A DNA stretch of 64,000 nt from Edaphochlamys debaryana (taxonomy: Eukaryota > Chlorophyta > Chlorophyceae > Chlamydomonadales): contig JAEHOE010000090.1 of NCBI GenBank assembly GCA_016858145.1, forward strand, positions 62,001 to 126,000, read 5' to 3'. The notes below the pieces were generated by a model. It worked only from the letters and a program-made list of their open reading frames with translations, ran no database searches and was not told the origin of the DNA. Position numbers and translations under genes: made by a program. Below are positions 19,657-31,282 of the stretch, in pieces; position 1 is the stretch's first letter; each line of letters opens with the position of its first letter.

Positions 19657-22600
19657 ATGGCGGTGTTCTTGAGCTCGCAAGACGTCGATATTGAAGTAGT
19701 GCGGCACGAGCTGGCTGGGCTTGTGGAGGCTGGTGGCCCTCCTTCATTCGCAGCCCTCCGCAAACTGAAAAGTGAGGCATAAGGCCATTAAGCTCGTGTG
19801 GTGAAGTCACGTCCCGCGGTTCCTCAATTGATTCCCCATTTCGCTTTTTCAGGCTGCCTGGAGCCCCCCGGGGGTGGCACAGGGGTGCCTAGGACCTCTC
19901 AGCTCGGAAGGGTAAGCTCTTGGTAGCTTCCAGCCCGGTGATTTAGGTTGCCGATGACTAGGAGCAAATGTAGAGCGCATCCCTCTAAACACGGGAAGCT
20001 CCCTTTCCTGCGTACAGGTGGACAGGGCGCTCGTCGCGAAGTCTGCGAGGCTGTGCTTCCCCGCTGTGTACACACCTTCCGATAAGGGCAGCAGCACCAC
20101 CCCGGCATCCCCCTACTCCTCTGGCGACGTGCTGGCGTCGCTCAACGGAGAGTGGCGGTTTGGCTACGGCTCCGATAACAAGGACCGATTCAAGGCGGCT
20201 GCTTTCTGTCTGCGTCAACCGCCGGAGGGAGTGGAGGATGACGTGTCGACCGCAAAGTTTAACGAGGTCCTCGTCCTTGGCGGGGTAGCGGCTCACGCGG
20301 CTGCTCAGGCTCTCGTCGCACACGGCACCGACCACGCTGAGCTCACAGTCGGGTCCGTCTACGTTCTCCCGGTGGGTGAACGGGGATGTTCGTTTGGAGG
20401 GTGACTACTTGATACGGCTAGTCGCGGTCGCAGTGTTTGGTTCCTTCCCTTACCAGCCAACTTTCCCATTCGCGGAGTGGTTTTAACGGATGTATGTGCA
20501 TAACATTGCAGGACGAGCTGGAGTTTCAGGCGGAGGACTACGATTTCGAGGATGAGAGTTGCACCCTTGCGGTCGCTCTGCTCCACTTCTCGGACGGCGT
20601 CATGGGCGCGGTGGTGCCCTTCTGCCTGCCACTCCGGCTGGCGGACCTTGACGGAATCGTGGTGGTGACCCTGGAGAACAACATCCCCGTGTCCCTCTCA
20701 CCCCTGACGGCTCTTCTCCTCACTCGCCTGGCCGCGCAAGTGACCGCCTTCCTTCAACGTCAGCGCTCCGCCGCGCTGGCGGACTCGGCGTCGTGCGGCT
20801 CCTTCTCGTTCTTCCGGGGCGTGCAGAGATCACGGCTGCCCGCTATCGGAGGCGTGCCGGCAGCTGTGGTCCCGGCTCCTGGAGTGATTCAAGGGTACCA
20901 AGTGCAGTCCAGCGCTCCTCCGAGTGGCGCCGGTGCCGCACAGGTGCGACCGGCGCCGACGTCGCTGGCGGCCAGCACGGGCTGTTAGTCGGCGCTTCAC
21001 AACCGCCTCACGCCTTCGCTTTCTCCGCAGACGCCTTCCGCTCTCGCGGCAGATGTTGGAGAGTCGGGCGAGGAGTCCGAGAGCGGCGAGGAGCTGTCGG
21101 CCAGCGCGTCAGAGGAGGGCGAGACCGACGACAACGATGCTCCGGGCGTCGGCGTCGTTCAACCCCGTGACCCCGCCAACGTTCCCCGGCTTCTGCCTCC
21201 ATGGAACGATCGAGCCGGCCCTGGCATGAACTGGTCCAAGCGTCTTCCACCCAATCTATTCGACTCCGCAACCGGCGAGTTTCTGCCACCGGTCTGGCTG
21301 ACCGCTCCCTCCAAGATGCTCACCAAGAGGTTGATGAACGATTCCCGTCACTTGCAAGTCCTGCCGAGAAGGTCGGGGGCGTTCAGCCACACGGGACCCG
21401 AGGGCGCTGATCAGAGCACGCACGACGCGATTGGAGAGCTAACCACCGACGAGCTGCTCGCAATCTGCGCTTCCCACGCTCGTGTCGTCCGGGACCTTCG
21501 TGACGCACGTCTCGACGACCTCTACACGGGTCACCAACTCGCGGGCACCGTTGCTGAGCTCATCCCTTGGCTCGCCATCTCCAGCCCCAGCCTCGCGCCA
21601 CGACTCTTTGCGGACACGGCGCCGAGGCAGGAGGACCCCACCTTCTGCGAGGCGCGCATCTGGCCAATGTACATGATGCAGTTCGCTCGGACGGCAGCGG
21701 TGATGTCCGAGGCTCCCGCTGGGATCACGGGTGCCGTTGCCGAGAAGGAGGGCGAGCGGTATTGGAGTTTGCAGCGTCACCCGGCGATTCTACCCACTGC
21801 AAAGGCCATCGTAAACGGTCACATCCACTCCGCCGAGAAGGGCATGGTGGGCATCGCGACGTCGATCGGGGGCCGGTTGACCGTGGAGGGAGTCAAGGCG
21901 GCAGCGGGAGTGCGGGGCTCTGTCGCTGCTGCTTCCCGCGCGGCAGCGGGCCCCTCCACGTCCAGGGCGCCGGCTGCTGCGGCAAGTTCTGTGGATGCGA
22001 CCCCAGTCCAGATCGTCTCGGTCTGCATGTGCTACAACTGCGTGGCGGAGCCCACCCTGAACATGATCATGTACAACATGCTGGAGAGCGGGTTCGTCAA
22101 GCGGCACCTGATCGACCCCAAGAATCGCGTCCAGCCACGCGTTCCGTGGTGCCTGCATTTTTTGCGCCTGGACAACATGCGCACGGCGTGGCACGATCGG
22201 TACGGCGAGGCTGCAATGCCGGTGGAGGTGCCCGCCGGCGACCCGCGGCCGCCCATTCGGTCCGCGACGATCGACGTCCTCCCTCGGCCTGTTCTGGTGG
22301 GTGCCGGCGCGCCCTCCTTTGACGCTGCCCCCGGAGCCAGCGTAGAGGAGGCGCAGCAGGCTGACGAGACTCAACGCTTGTGGGAGCGCAAAATGGCAGA
22401 GCTCGACGTGCCCGAGCCGTCCGCTCGCGGGGGCGATTCCGACGCGTCAAAGCAGGCCGGCCGACGGGCGTGCAAGAAGCTCGCAGTGTACTACAACGAC
22501 CGGATAGTCTTCCCTGATAAGGACGGCTATGCTTGGTTCCGCGCCACGGAGCTGATCGTGGCTGCCCGCATCGAGACTTGCGCTCTACGGCCAGTGTTCG

Positions 22601-22911
22601 CACCTCTGCTCGGAAAGCGCACCAAGGTGTGGAAGCGCTTGGGGGACAAGGGCCCGCCTCCGGCCGTGGCGGTGTACATGATGGCGGCCGGAGCTCTGCC
22701 ACTGCCATACAAGTGCTCGGACGATTTCGGCATGGCCGTCGCGGAACTGCGGTCTGCTCTGGTTCGGCTCGGGGAGTTGGAGGACTTCCCTTCCGACATC
22801 ACGGTGGCTGGTAAGCCGGAGGTGGAGGAGGACCCCGAGGAAGCCGTCGGGGCAAAGCCCAAGCGTCAGAAGCAGTCCGCGAAGAAGTCCCAGAAGAAGG
22901 TCCGCCGTTGA
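19657..22911 (+). CDS. Gene B: intact five-exon protein of unknown function, 946 codons
   Basis: Exons inferred: 19657-19771, 19853-19911, 20018-20371, 20512-20943, 21031-22911. Introns are GT-AG with phases 1, 0, 0, 0 and the frame is clean throughout. The start is MAVFLSSQDVDIEVVRHELA. Exon 4 holds LDGIVVVTLENNIPVSLS followed by LTALLLTRLA, which matches a motif in gene D. Exon 5 opens with an acidic stretch (GESGEESESGEELSASASEE), continues into a large globular part with a cysteine cluster CMCYNC and aromatic patches, and ends in a lysine-rich tail (PKRQKQSAKKSQKKVRR) that looks like a nuclear signal. No database family is recognised. TGTAA at 23016-23020 is a suitable chlorophyte polyadenylation signal. 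Confidence 0.75.
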
Positions 22912-23516
22912 TGAGAGTCTGACTGGGAAGCAGCCGGGACCCCGCGGGACGGGACAGGCCGAAACGGTGAGGGAGAGGGCGGCAGGAAGATCGCTAGCAT
23001 TTGGGTTGTCTCAAGTGTAATGCATGTATGTCCGGTAGTCTGACATAGGCAGCGGTTGTGATGACGCAGGTCAGGTAGTTATGTGCAGGATGACACGCAA
23101 AACGCTGCTGTTACGGCCCTATGGTGGCGCTAGGTTTACGGGGGGTGGGGGGGGGGGGGGGGGGGGGTGAGAGCTGCAACAGGAGTGGAGACCGACGTGT
23201 GGGGTATTGGGCAGTAATTTCGACGTTCGTCGAACGGCACTGATGTGCAGACATCATATGCAGCGGTGCAAGCAACTCCGACCTCGCATAGATTAACAAT
23301 CGTGGCGAACATGGTAGCAGCCACCGCCACGGTCATGAAAAAGTTGTGTCCCAATCCTGCTCGGGCCACCCCACTGACCTCGCGGGGGCCACCCACCCGG
23401 CCGAAATTTGCATCATCGGTAACCAATTGCCCGGTAGGCTCGAGGAATTCACCAGTCCAGCCGTGAACCCCTGCGTGCACTACGGTCTGCCAGAGGCGAT
23501 TCTCGCAGCCAACTGA
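22912..23516. other. Convergent spacer with a long poly-G run
   Basis: Between the ends of gene B (plus) and the NTase-like gene (minus). It contains a G-tract at about 23140-23168, broken only by single Ts, which could form G-quadruplexes or be a sequencing trouble spot. No gene recognised. Confidence 0.6.
23016..23020 (+). terminator. TGTAA polyadenylation signal candidate for gene B
   Basis: TGTAA is the usual chlorophyte polyadenylation motif and lies about 105 bases after the gene B stop. Confidence 0.5.
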
Positions 23517-26026
23517 TCACGCCCTGGCGTCGATCACGATTGTGCCCTTCCAGTCGTCGACCCGCATGTCCGCACCGACCCCGACAATTGCGGCGCGGTG
23601 AGCATCCAGGAGCGCCCACGACGGAACATTCCTGTTGCGCCATTCTGCCGATGGCGACGTGTACCAAGCAGCCACTAATGGCCGACATATCTCCGCGATG
23701 GAAGAGGCATCTGTCCGATTAGCAACAAGGCGGAGCTTGGTGCCTCCGTCACTCCCGCTGTCGCGCCCCGACTCCATTGCAGTCCCGACCTCCACTTTTG
23801 CCACCGCCGAGCAGGCTTGCCAGGTCATCGGGAGCTCGGTGAAGAGATCAGCAACGAGCTTCTTTGACATCCGGTACGGCAGTCTTGAGAAGCACCCCTG
23901 GATGTGCCTGAACTCGCTGCTCAGCAATACTTGGATTCCGCCACGAGCGTGGCATTCGATGTATCTGCAGGAATTGAAACGGTCGGGCGTGTTGGCGATG
24001 GGCGGGGCGTAGCCGAAGATGGCCAAGGGTGACTTGCCTTCGATTTGCGTAGATCACCCCGTGCGGTGTGCAGAGTACCATAACCCCGCACATATCGAAG
24101 GAGAGGAGGAGATGGGAGCCGTTTGCGTATGTTCTCAGGACGATTTGCACCTTGAGCCCAGTGACTGTGCGGCAACCTCCTGTGGTTTTGCGCGAGGAAT
24201 GGTCGCACCAAGTTGTGAGCGCCGGATGGTTGGGGGCACTCAGTTGTGTAACCCAAGTCTTTGTTGGGTGCTCTCGCAGGCCCACCTTGGGGGTCGTGAG
24301 TGTTGAGAGTCACTGTGACCGCGCACTCGGTGACCACCACTTGTGAGATGTCATACCCGTCGTAGAGGCGACGTAGGAAAGACTCGACGATCTTTGTTGC
24401 TGCACCTGCATTGACTGCTCCGAGAACGAAGAAGTCGGCGTCGGAGCGATTGATGGGCTTGCGGCTGTGAGGCGGCCGAAGGGAGTTAGCGACCGCCCCT
24501 CCAGCGAGTACCAGTCCGTTGGGCCCCTTCACGTCTTTAGCGATCCACCCGTGCACTAGCGCTTCCACGTTGGTTGCGTCTGCCCACATCATGACCTCTC
24601 CCATGTTCTCCAGCAGCCAGGAACCAGCGGCGACGTAATCGGGAGCCGCGGTGGACTGGTCAGCCACGCGGACGCGAGGAGTGGACTCGAACAGTATCGC
24701 GGAGAGGGCGCTGATGCCGCGTACCAGCGTCGAGGGGGGCATTGGCAGGGTGGTCTGGGTCCATCGCAGGTCGTACCAGTGCAGCAAGCACCTGAAGCAT
24801 TCATCACACGATATAGTCGAGAGGGTGCCAAAGAGTCATCACTCGGCAGCGACGTTTCGTACCTCTCCAGCATGTAGGACGCGCCCGCTCCCGGAGCCAG
24901 AAAGCGTGAAAGCGAGACACCCTCACCGTCGTGGTCGGCGCTGACACGCTGCAGCCATCCGAGGTCAAACCTGCCCGACCAGGGAAGGGCTGCGTCCAGG
25001 GCTCTAAGGACCAGGCGCTCCTCATTCGGCGACCAGAGGGCGGCGTTGATCTTGAGGACGCTTTCTTCTGTCACCACGTGCTCCAGGGGTCCTTCCAGAA
25101 TGCAGGGCCGACTCATGCAGTCCCGCAGGGTCTCCATGACCAACGGCTCTGAAAGTAAATGATTCAGAGTCTGAGCTAACGAACATGTGTCCGTGAGGTG
25201 CAGTCGTCGCGAATTGTCACCTTCTTACCGTCTGCTCTTTCGATGACATTGAGCAGGCCCATGACCCCGTCAAGTCCAGCCGACATGAGACGGTGTGCGC
25301 GTGGGGTGTAGCCGAGGGAGGCGGGCGCGTATTCGCCGACGAAGTCATCTACGGTCCGCAGGAAAGCATCGTGGGTGAGCGGGAATCTGTTCGAACGATC
25401 GACAGTGGGGCGACGTCGTTCTCACCGTCGTCGTACATGGAACTCATCTGATTCCTGAACATCGTTTCGGTCTCGTCCTCATATCGCTCGCGCCAGTCCT
25501 TCATCGACCCTGCGAATGGAGGGAAAGTGTTCGGTCTGCCTTGCCGTCGATAGCTATGCTCCCTCTACACCCCGGTGGCACTCGCACCTTCGTCACGGTT
25601 CCGCGACGCTCCTGCCACGTTGGCAAGGTACTCCTGTACCTCTTCCAGCCTGCGGCGGTCGTCGTCGTTCATGGCAACCCACAAACCTTCCGGCAGCAGG
25701 ACGCCTCCCTCCAACGCGGCAGTGTAGTTACTCATATCAAAGCCGCCTGGCAACGAAGAGGGGGACCGCGCTTGTTGATGGCAGCCTTGATGGCAGAGCA
25801 CGATGGCACGGTTGGCTCGCAACGTGGTCTCCCCACCTCCACCTCGGCCCTGACCATAACAGGTTGACTTACTGGGGGATAGAGGTCCTTCCAACGGCAA
25901 TTCGGAAAACACTAGGTCGTTGATGCGAGCGCGGCTTTCGGGAGTGTCGGCTGTCGAAAAGGCGGGCGCAAACCCCCCTGCAGGGAACACGTCTGCGAGG
26001 AAGAAACTCCCTAGTGACGAAACCAC
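23517..26026 (-). pseudogene. Nucleotidyltransferase-like protein of giant-virus/host type, two frameshifts
   Basis: Exons inferred in order: 26026-25588, 25509-25426, 25386-25229, 25148-24863, 24791-24286, 24179-23517. The key part is in exon 5: LVLAGGAVANSLRPP followed by NRSDADFFVLGAVN, an AGG...SDxD pattern of nucleotidyltransferase-fold proteins common in nucleocytoplasmic large DNA viruses and some hosts. Exon 6 continues with VQIVLRTYANGSHLLLSFDM and GVIYA, as such proteins do. Most junction phases agree, but the exon 2 to 3 join (about 25386-25426) and the point after VIYA (about 24045) each need a one-base correction. The substrate is unknown. It could be a host gene, an old viral gene that gained introns, or a good gene with sequence errors. 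The first exon is the least certain. Confidence 0.6.
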
Positions 26027-26418
26027 TCAACTTGAGAATGGCACGGGACGCGAATGAGACTTACGGGGAAGGGTCTCCTGGCATACACGCCGCAGCCAAT
26101 TCGCCATGTCAGGAAGCGGCTTGGTGCTAGTGGGTAATGTCAAGCCAGAGGCCCGCGTCTTGTGTAGTGGTTGCTTAGAATGCTGCGATTTTCTGGAAAG
26201 CTGGTCGGCGCGGACTAAAAGGCCCGGAGTCGCGGACTAAAAGGCCCGGAGTCGTACGACATGACCGTTCCTTCAGGCCGTCGCCCTGAAGCCCTGACAA
26301 TCACAACGACACCACTCGAAATTGTGCTTGCTCTGCTACAAAAACCACCGTGGTCTGTAGCCGAGCGCCGCTGCGGACGTTTGAATGCAGCGGTGGCACG
26401 AGCACAAGGAAGCTAGAC
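26027..26418. promoter_or_regulatory. Divergent promoter region of the NTase-like gene and gene C
   Basis: About 390 bases separate the inferred start codons of two genes that point apart. No TATA box is convincing. The frame of gene C is open upstream to an ATG at 26350, so the gene C start could be earlier. Confidence 0.35.
26208..26253. repeat. Short tandem duplication GCGGACTAAAAGGCCCGGAGTC
   Basis: Two adjacent copies of an approximately 21-base unit containing GGACTAAAAGGCCCGGAGTC, in the divergent spacer between the NTase-like gene and gene C. Confidence 0.8.
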
Positions 26419-29400
26419 ATGAGCCTCATCTCTCCGCTGAGTATTAGCTCAGATTCCGTCAATCACTTGTTCAGGAAAGCAGCAAAGGATCGGCAGGACG
26501 CGGGGGAAAACTCGCCAATCGCGGCTGCTCTTGGGAGCGCAGCGGCCCAGGGGTACTTCACTCGTGAGTCTGATAATGCTGCCGATCGCCCGGCAACCAT
26601 CCACTGCAATTTCGTGCCTCGCCCTTCGCAGGCCTCGTGAAAGACCGCACAACAGCGAACCAGGCTGCCAACCAGGCTGCACCAAGGGCCCGGAGATACG
26701 AGCTCCAGAACGAGATTAATGAACTCCGACTGGGAACGGTGAGAGTGCGGAGCCGAAGGTGACAGGTCCCACGCCTACAATTGCGACAGATTCTGCCCTC
26801 TTTGCAGGTCGTGGACCCCTTTAAAGACGCGGGCACGACGATGGTGACGCCACTTGTCTACGTGGCACCCCAGCCGCTCAACCCCAACGACGTGACATCG
26901 GCGCCGTTGAGGGTTGCCGACCTCACTGACCCCGGTGCCGTGTTCGACGGTGGAGACGGGACCCTCGCGTGCGACTTTTTGGGCATCATCTGTCTGGCAG
27001 ACGAGTTCAAGAACGCCAGCAGCCTGGAACGTGTGCACATGGTGCGGGAGACGGCCCTGCAGGACCTGCTGATGCCGGTCTCGAACAAACCAGAGACCGC
27101 GGGCGGCGAGGAGAGTTGGAGGTGCGTCCCCGCTCCGTCTGCGGCATCGGAAGCGCCTGCAAGCGGAGAGAGCGCCTGCAGCATGCCGCCACCCTCCGCC
27201 CCGGGGGTGGCCGAGATGGCGCTGGCGGTGCCGGTGGGTGTTGGCAAAGTTGGGCCTTGCCTAGGGGTGTTTCCTGTCACAATGGGCCGTGGGGAAAAGG
27301 CTGGGTACTCAAGCGATAGCCCGCGACATCTCTCAGGAAGGCAGCGTGACTCGTTGTCCTTACTCGCCGTCCTCGCTTCTCACGCCCCTGCGGTTATCGC
27401 ACCCCGTTGAACGTTCGCAGATACTGGTCAAGGTCACCGACGACGCAACGGTCTACCAGACGCCGGTGGCCATCGTCAGCGCCGCCCGGTCCTCGGTCCG
27501 CAAGGTCCGGTTCGAGTTCTGGCCGAGCAGCAATGTGAGCTTCCTCGGACTCGCCGAATTCTGGGACCTGGGTGACGGCCTCTTCAAGATCCGGCCGGTG
27601 CGCAAGTGGGTGTTCGACGTGATGCGGTCCTCGTGGTTGGTCCAAGAGGGTGGGCCGGTGTACAACATCAAGGCGTTCGCGACGAAATGGTGGCGAGTCC
27701 GGCCGCAGGTCGGCTGGCCGCCTTCCAACCTCGGAGACGCGCTCGACACTGGCGGCCGGGCGGCTGGGGGGCGCACCTACGCCGCGGGCGGAGCCGAGGG
27801 CCCGGCCGCTGGCGCAGGCCGGAACATCGGGTCCAGTGCGGGCGAGGGTGGTGGCAGCGGCGAGCGGACGAGGAAGCCGTCATCCAAGGTGCGAGGAGTA
27901 ACGCGGAGAAGTTGGCCGTTTGCACGCTTCCCGTAAACTATGGTCGCGGCCGTGCTCTGTCCAACCGTCGCTCGCCCCTGCATGGCCTTGTGCAGCCCTG
28001 CAGGCCGGCATCTAACAAGCGGCCCCGCGGGGAGGGCGGCGGGGACGACGACGACAGCGACTACAGCGCAGGGAAGGTAGGTTCGCCGACCGATGGTCGT
28101 TGGAGAGTCAGCGCCATTGTTCGTCGAGAGGACTTGAGCGTCCGGCTAACGAGCCTCCTCTCCGACATTGGATCCCTTCCCTCAGGACGGGGGCCCATCA
28201 GCTGGCGGAAAGGGCGCGGCGTGGTCCACGGCGGAGAGGGGGGGAACGCTGGGAAGCAGGGCGGCGGCGCAACTCCCCGGGCAGGTGGAGGCAGGCCATC
28301 GCGCGCCAAGGGCGGGGCGAGAACCGACGCAGTCCACGACGAGGTGCGCACGGCGGGAGCCATACGTCTGGTCTGGATCACACGGCGGCGATTCTACTTA
28401 TGGTTCGGCCCCTAACAGCAGCGCTGTTTTCTCGCTGCTGATGAACGCCTTCGCAATCAATGAAACGCAGGGCGAGAGTCAGGAGGGTGGTCTGACCTCC
28501 AGCGCAAGCGCGCCGCGCGCGGCGACGCTGGCCTCGACGTACAAGCGAGGGAGCAACATGACCGTCCTGCCGTGGTCCGCCGCGCTGGACGGACCGGCGC
28601 CTCTCCAGCTGCCGACGCTCGCGGCCGCGCTGGCCCTGCAGCGGGTGGCTGCCGTCGTGGCGAACAGCGCCGCAGCGGGCTCATCGTGCGCCGCAATGAA
28701 CAGCTCCGGCGAGGGCGCAACGTTCTCGGTCCCACCTGATGGCAAGGTCATGACGGTGAGCGCCGAGCGGGGGAGCATCTGGGAGCGGGAGCCCAGGTCC
28801 GTTCCCGTCATGACGGCAGCGCAGCTGGAGCACCTCATCCGCCTTTCGCGCGGGGCGCGATGGCTAGCCGACGACAGCCCGGGTAGCGTTGCCGTGCGTG
28901 GAGCCATCGCGGAGCAAGCCCGGTCGGATGTGGGCATGCTGTCCGCAGCCTCGCACTTGATAGAGGGCGGGCTGGTGGCAGCGCACGAGCAATTCCCGGG
29001 GCTAGCGTTTTCGGTAGTGGGCGGGCTCCCGACGTACAAGCTGCTGCCCTGCCGAATAATTGGCGGAGCGTGGGGCGCTGACGAGCCCCGGTGGACCCCG
29101 GCGGTGGTCGGCGCGGCGCTGGCGCTTGCAGAATCCCCGCGCATCACGCAGACGCTGGGGAGTTGCGTGGTGAATGGCCGGAGTGTCTTTGGGGAGCAGG
29201 ACCGCCACGGCTTTCCCCTCGCCGCCCAGCTCACCCTCAGCGCGATGGGCTACAAGACGCCGCCGTCCTGGGCGAGTGCGCCGCTGCCGCTTGTGGCGGC
29301 GTTGGAGGCTCTGGATTTGTGGTGCGACGACGAGGCGCTGACAAGCGAGCCCTCCAGCAGCGGCCCGAGTGCCAGTGGCGATGAGGACAGCGGCGACAGT

Positions 29401-29526
29401 GACTTCATAACGGAGGAGGATGGAGAGGATGAGAGCAGTATGAGCGGCTCGGAGGCGGAGGAGACGGAATCAGTTAGCGGGGATTCGAGTGAGTGGCGCA
29501 CGGGAACGGAGGAGGACGAGGACTGA
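26419..29526 (+). CDS. Gene C: intact six-exon protein of unknown function, 855 codons
   Basis: Exons inferred: 26419-26563, 26632-26738, 26808-27233, 27421-27888, 27996-28076, 28186-29526. Introns are GT-AG with phases 1, 0, 0, 0, 0; the first three equal those of genes B and D. Exon 3 starts VVD, as exon 3 of B and D starts VD. Exon 4 has FEFWPSSNVSFLGLAEFWDLG. Exon 5 is a short basic-then-acidic block (NKRPRGEGGGDDDDSDYS). The last exon is a long alanine-rich domain with HLIRLSRGARWLADDSPG and ends in an acidic tail of about 70 residues rich in E, D and S. An alternative upstream ATG lies at 26350. No known family recognised. TGTAA at 29722-29726 follows the stop. Confidence 0.75.
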
Positions 29527-29891
29527 TGTCGTGAGCGACTGAGCCTCGCGAGGGAGGGGCCGTATGTTGGTGTTGTTCTGAACACACTGGAGCCGCAGGG
29601 TAGCAAGTTGACGGCGAAACTGGAGAGTTTGGGACTAGTGCGTCGATATGGGATGGGCTAAGGCTTGTGTGACTTAAGGGAGGGTCCTCCAAGCGATCCG
29701 TCCGTACAACATTGTTCAGCCTGTAAACGACTACTGCAGTGCTTCCTTCATTCGCTTCCCTCTACCGACTGTTCAGACGACCGATTTCGTTAGCTCCCGA
29801 CCATTGAGGCCACGAGCAAATCCGCGTCTGGCCCGACATCCGAGGCGCCTTGCAACAGGTGCATAGTGCCATTCATCGGGGGCTTAAAAAC
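29527..29891. other. Spacer between genes C and D
   Basis: Holds the putative 3' UTR of gene C and the 5' region of gene D; no gene recognised. Confidence 0.5.
29722..29726 (+). terminator. TGTAA polyadenylation signal candidate for gene C
   Basis: TGTAA lies about 195 bases after the gene C stop. Confidence 0.45.
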
Positions 29892-31282
29892 ATGTTGAGC
29901 GGGGGAAACCCCACCGCAGACCAGCTCGCTGAGCTGAGCATCTACAGTGAGTCCCTGCGGCGTTGGCATTTTCCAGCCCTGCAGAACTGCATGTACCAAT
30001 GCTCACGCACCTAGTTTTGTCACGCGCAGAAGCCGTAGAGATTGTGGACACCGGAAAGCTGCACCACAGCATGGACGCTGGCCGCTGTGGGTCCTTCAAG
30101 CAGGTAAACGCTCTCAGAATAGAAAGCTTTCGGACGGCCGCGATAAGGGGCCCCAGAGTTCAACGCAATGCCCTACTAGGTGGACAACATGCTCAAGTCC
30201 ACGGCAAACTGCTGGCGCGTCCGGAGGTGATCGTGGGAAACGCCCTCACTGTCGCTACCCAGAGGGGCGGCTTCATGCCCATCTCCGGGGACCCGCCCGT
30301 GGGGGACGTCGTGTGTGACACACGAGCCACGACCAGCCTCGCTGCCTGTGTGATCACACTGGGGTGCAAGCCCCTGGAGATGCGCAACATGACCCCCGAG
30401 TGCACGCTTGTCCTGTCCAAGCGGAAGGACCCGCCTTCCGCTGAGATTCTGTACTGCATGCCAGTGAGACTAATTCTTCTCAACACTGTGGGGCCGGGTG
30501 CGTGGTCCACATCCACATTGCAATGACGGTGTCACGTTTGCTATCACTTTGCCACGCAGCAGACTATCTACCTGGACGGGCGAGCGTACTTGCCCGGGTT
30601 GGTGCTTTCATACGACGAGGCTTTCACGACATCCTTCGGGGCGACCGTCGAGGCCATCCCGCTCGAGACGGTTGATCTCCTGGGCCTGGTGATGGTTGAT
30701 CAAAGCAACCCTCTAGCGATCAGTGTCGGGGAGCTCACCGCCTGCGAGCTGTACCGTCTCGCGATGGTTGCTCGGGACGCGGGGGTCATGGCGGACCCTG
30801 ACTGGGACAAGGACTCGCGCTGGTTCGGTGGAGACCCTTCCATCATCCGCTCAGGGGAGGGTGGGGTGTTCCAAACCTTCTACGGCGTGAGGCGCCAGCT
30901 GTTGGCTGGGCCCCCTCCGCCTGCCGGGGTTCCGCCGGTCGCGTCCGGAGGACCCGCGAGCCACCCGCGGTCGGCCAACACCGCGCAGCCCGCGCCTGGT
31001 GCTGGAATGGACGCGATGGGGGCGTCGGGCGCCGGCGGGTCTGGACCCGGGCCGTCAGGAGCCGGAAAGGTGGGCGTCAGCCCAGCAGACGGTGCCGCGA
31101 CCAAGCGTGCAGCCGACAGCGAGCTCGCGCCAGACGGAGGGCGGCGAGCGTCGCGGCAGAGGTGGACGATCGAGGAGTGCTTCGAGCAACACCGACTGCA
31201 GGTGGCGGCAACGGCAGCGGCAGCACGGGCGGGAGCCACTTACGATGAGGATGATGTCATTCACCTCACCCAATCCACGTAA
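29892..31282 (+). pseudogene. Gene D: short paralogue of B and C with a frameshift
   Basis: Exons inferred: 29892-29946, 30030-30103, 30180-30463, 30560-31282. Intron phases 1 and 0 match B and C. Exon 3 starts VDNMLKSTANCWRV and hits TGA at about 30228 (RVRR then stop), while the next frame runs on as PEVIVGNALTVATQRGGF to the donor. The exon is 284 bases long, so one base must be gained or two lost. Exon 4 includes DLLGLVMVDQSNPLAISVGE and LTACELYRLA, matching the gene B motif DLDGIVVVTLENNIPVSLS with LTALLLTRLA. It ends after a basic segment at YDEDDVIHLTQST, so the long C-terminal domain of B and C is absent. It is either a pseudogene or carries a sequence error. Confidence 0.6.
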
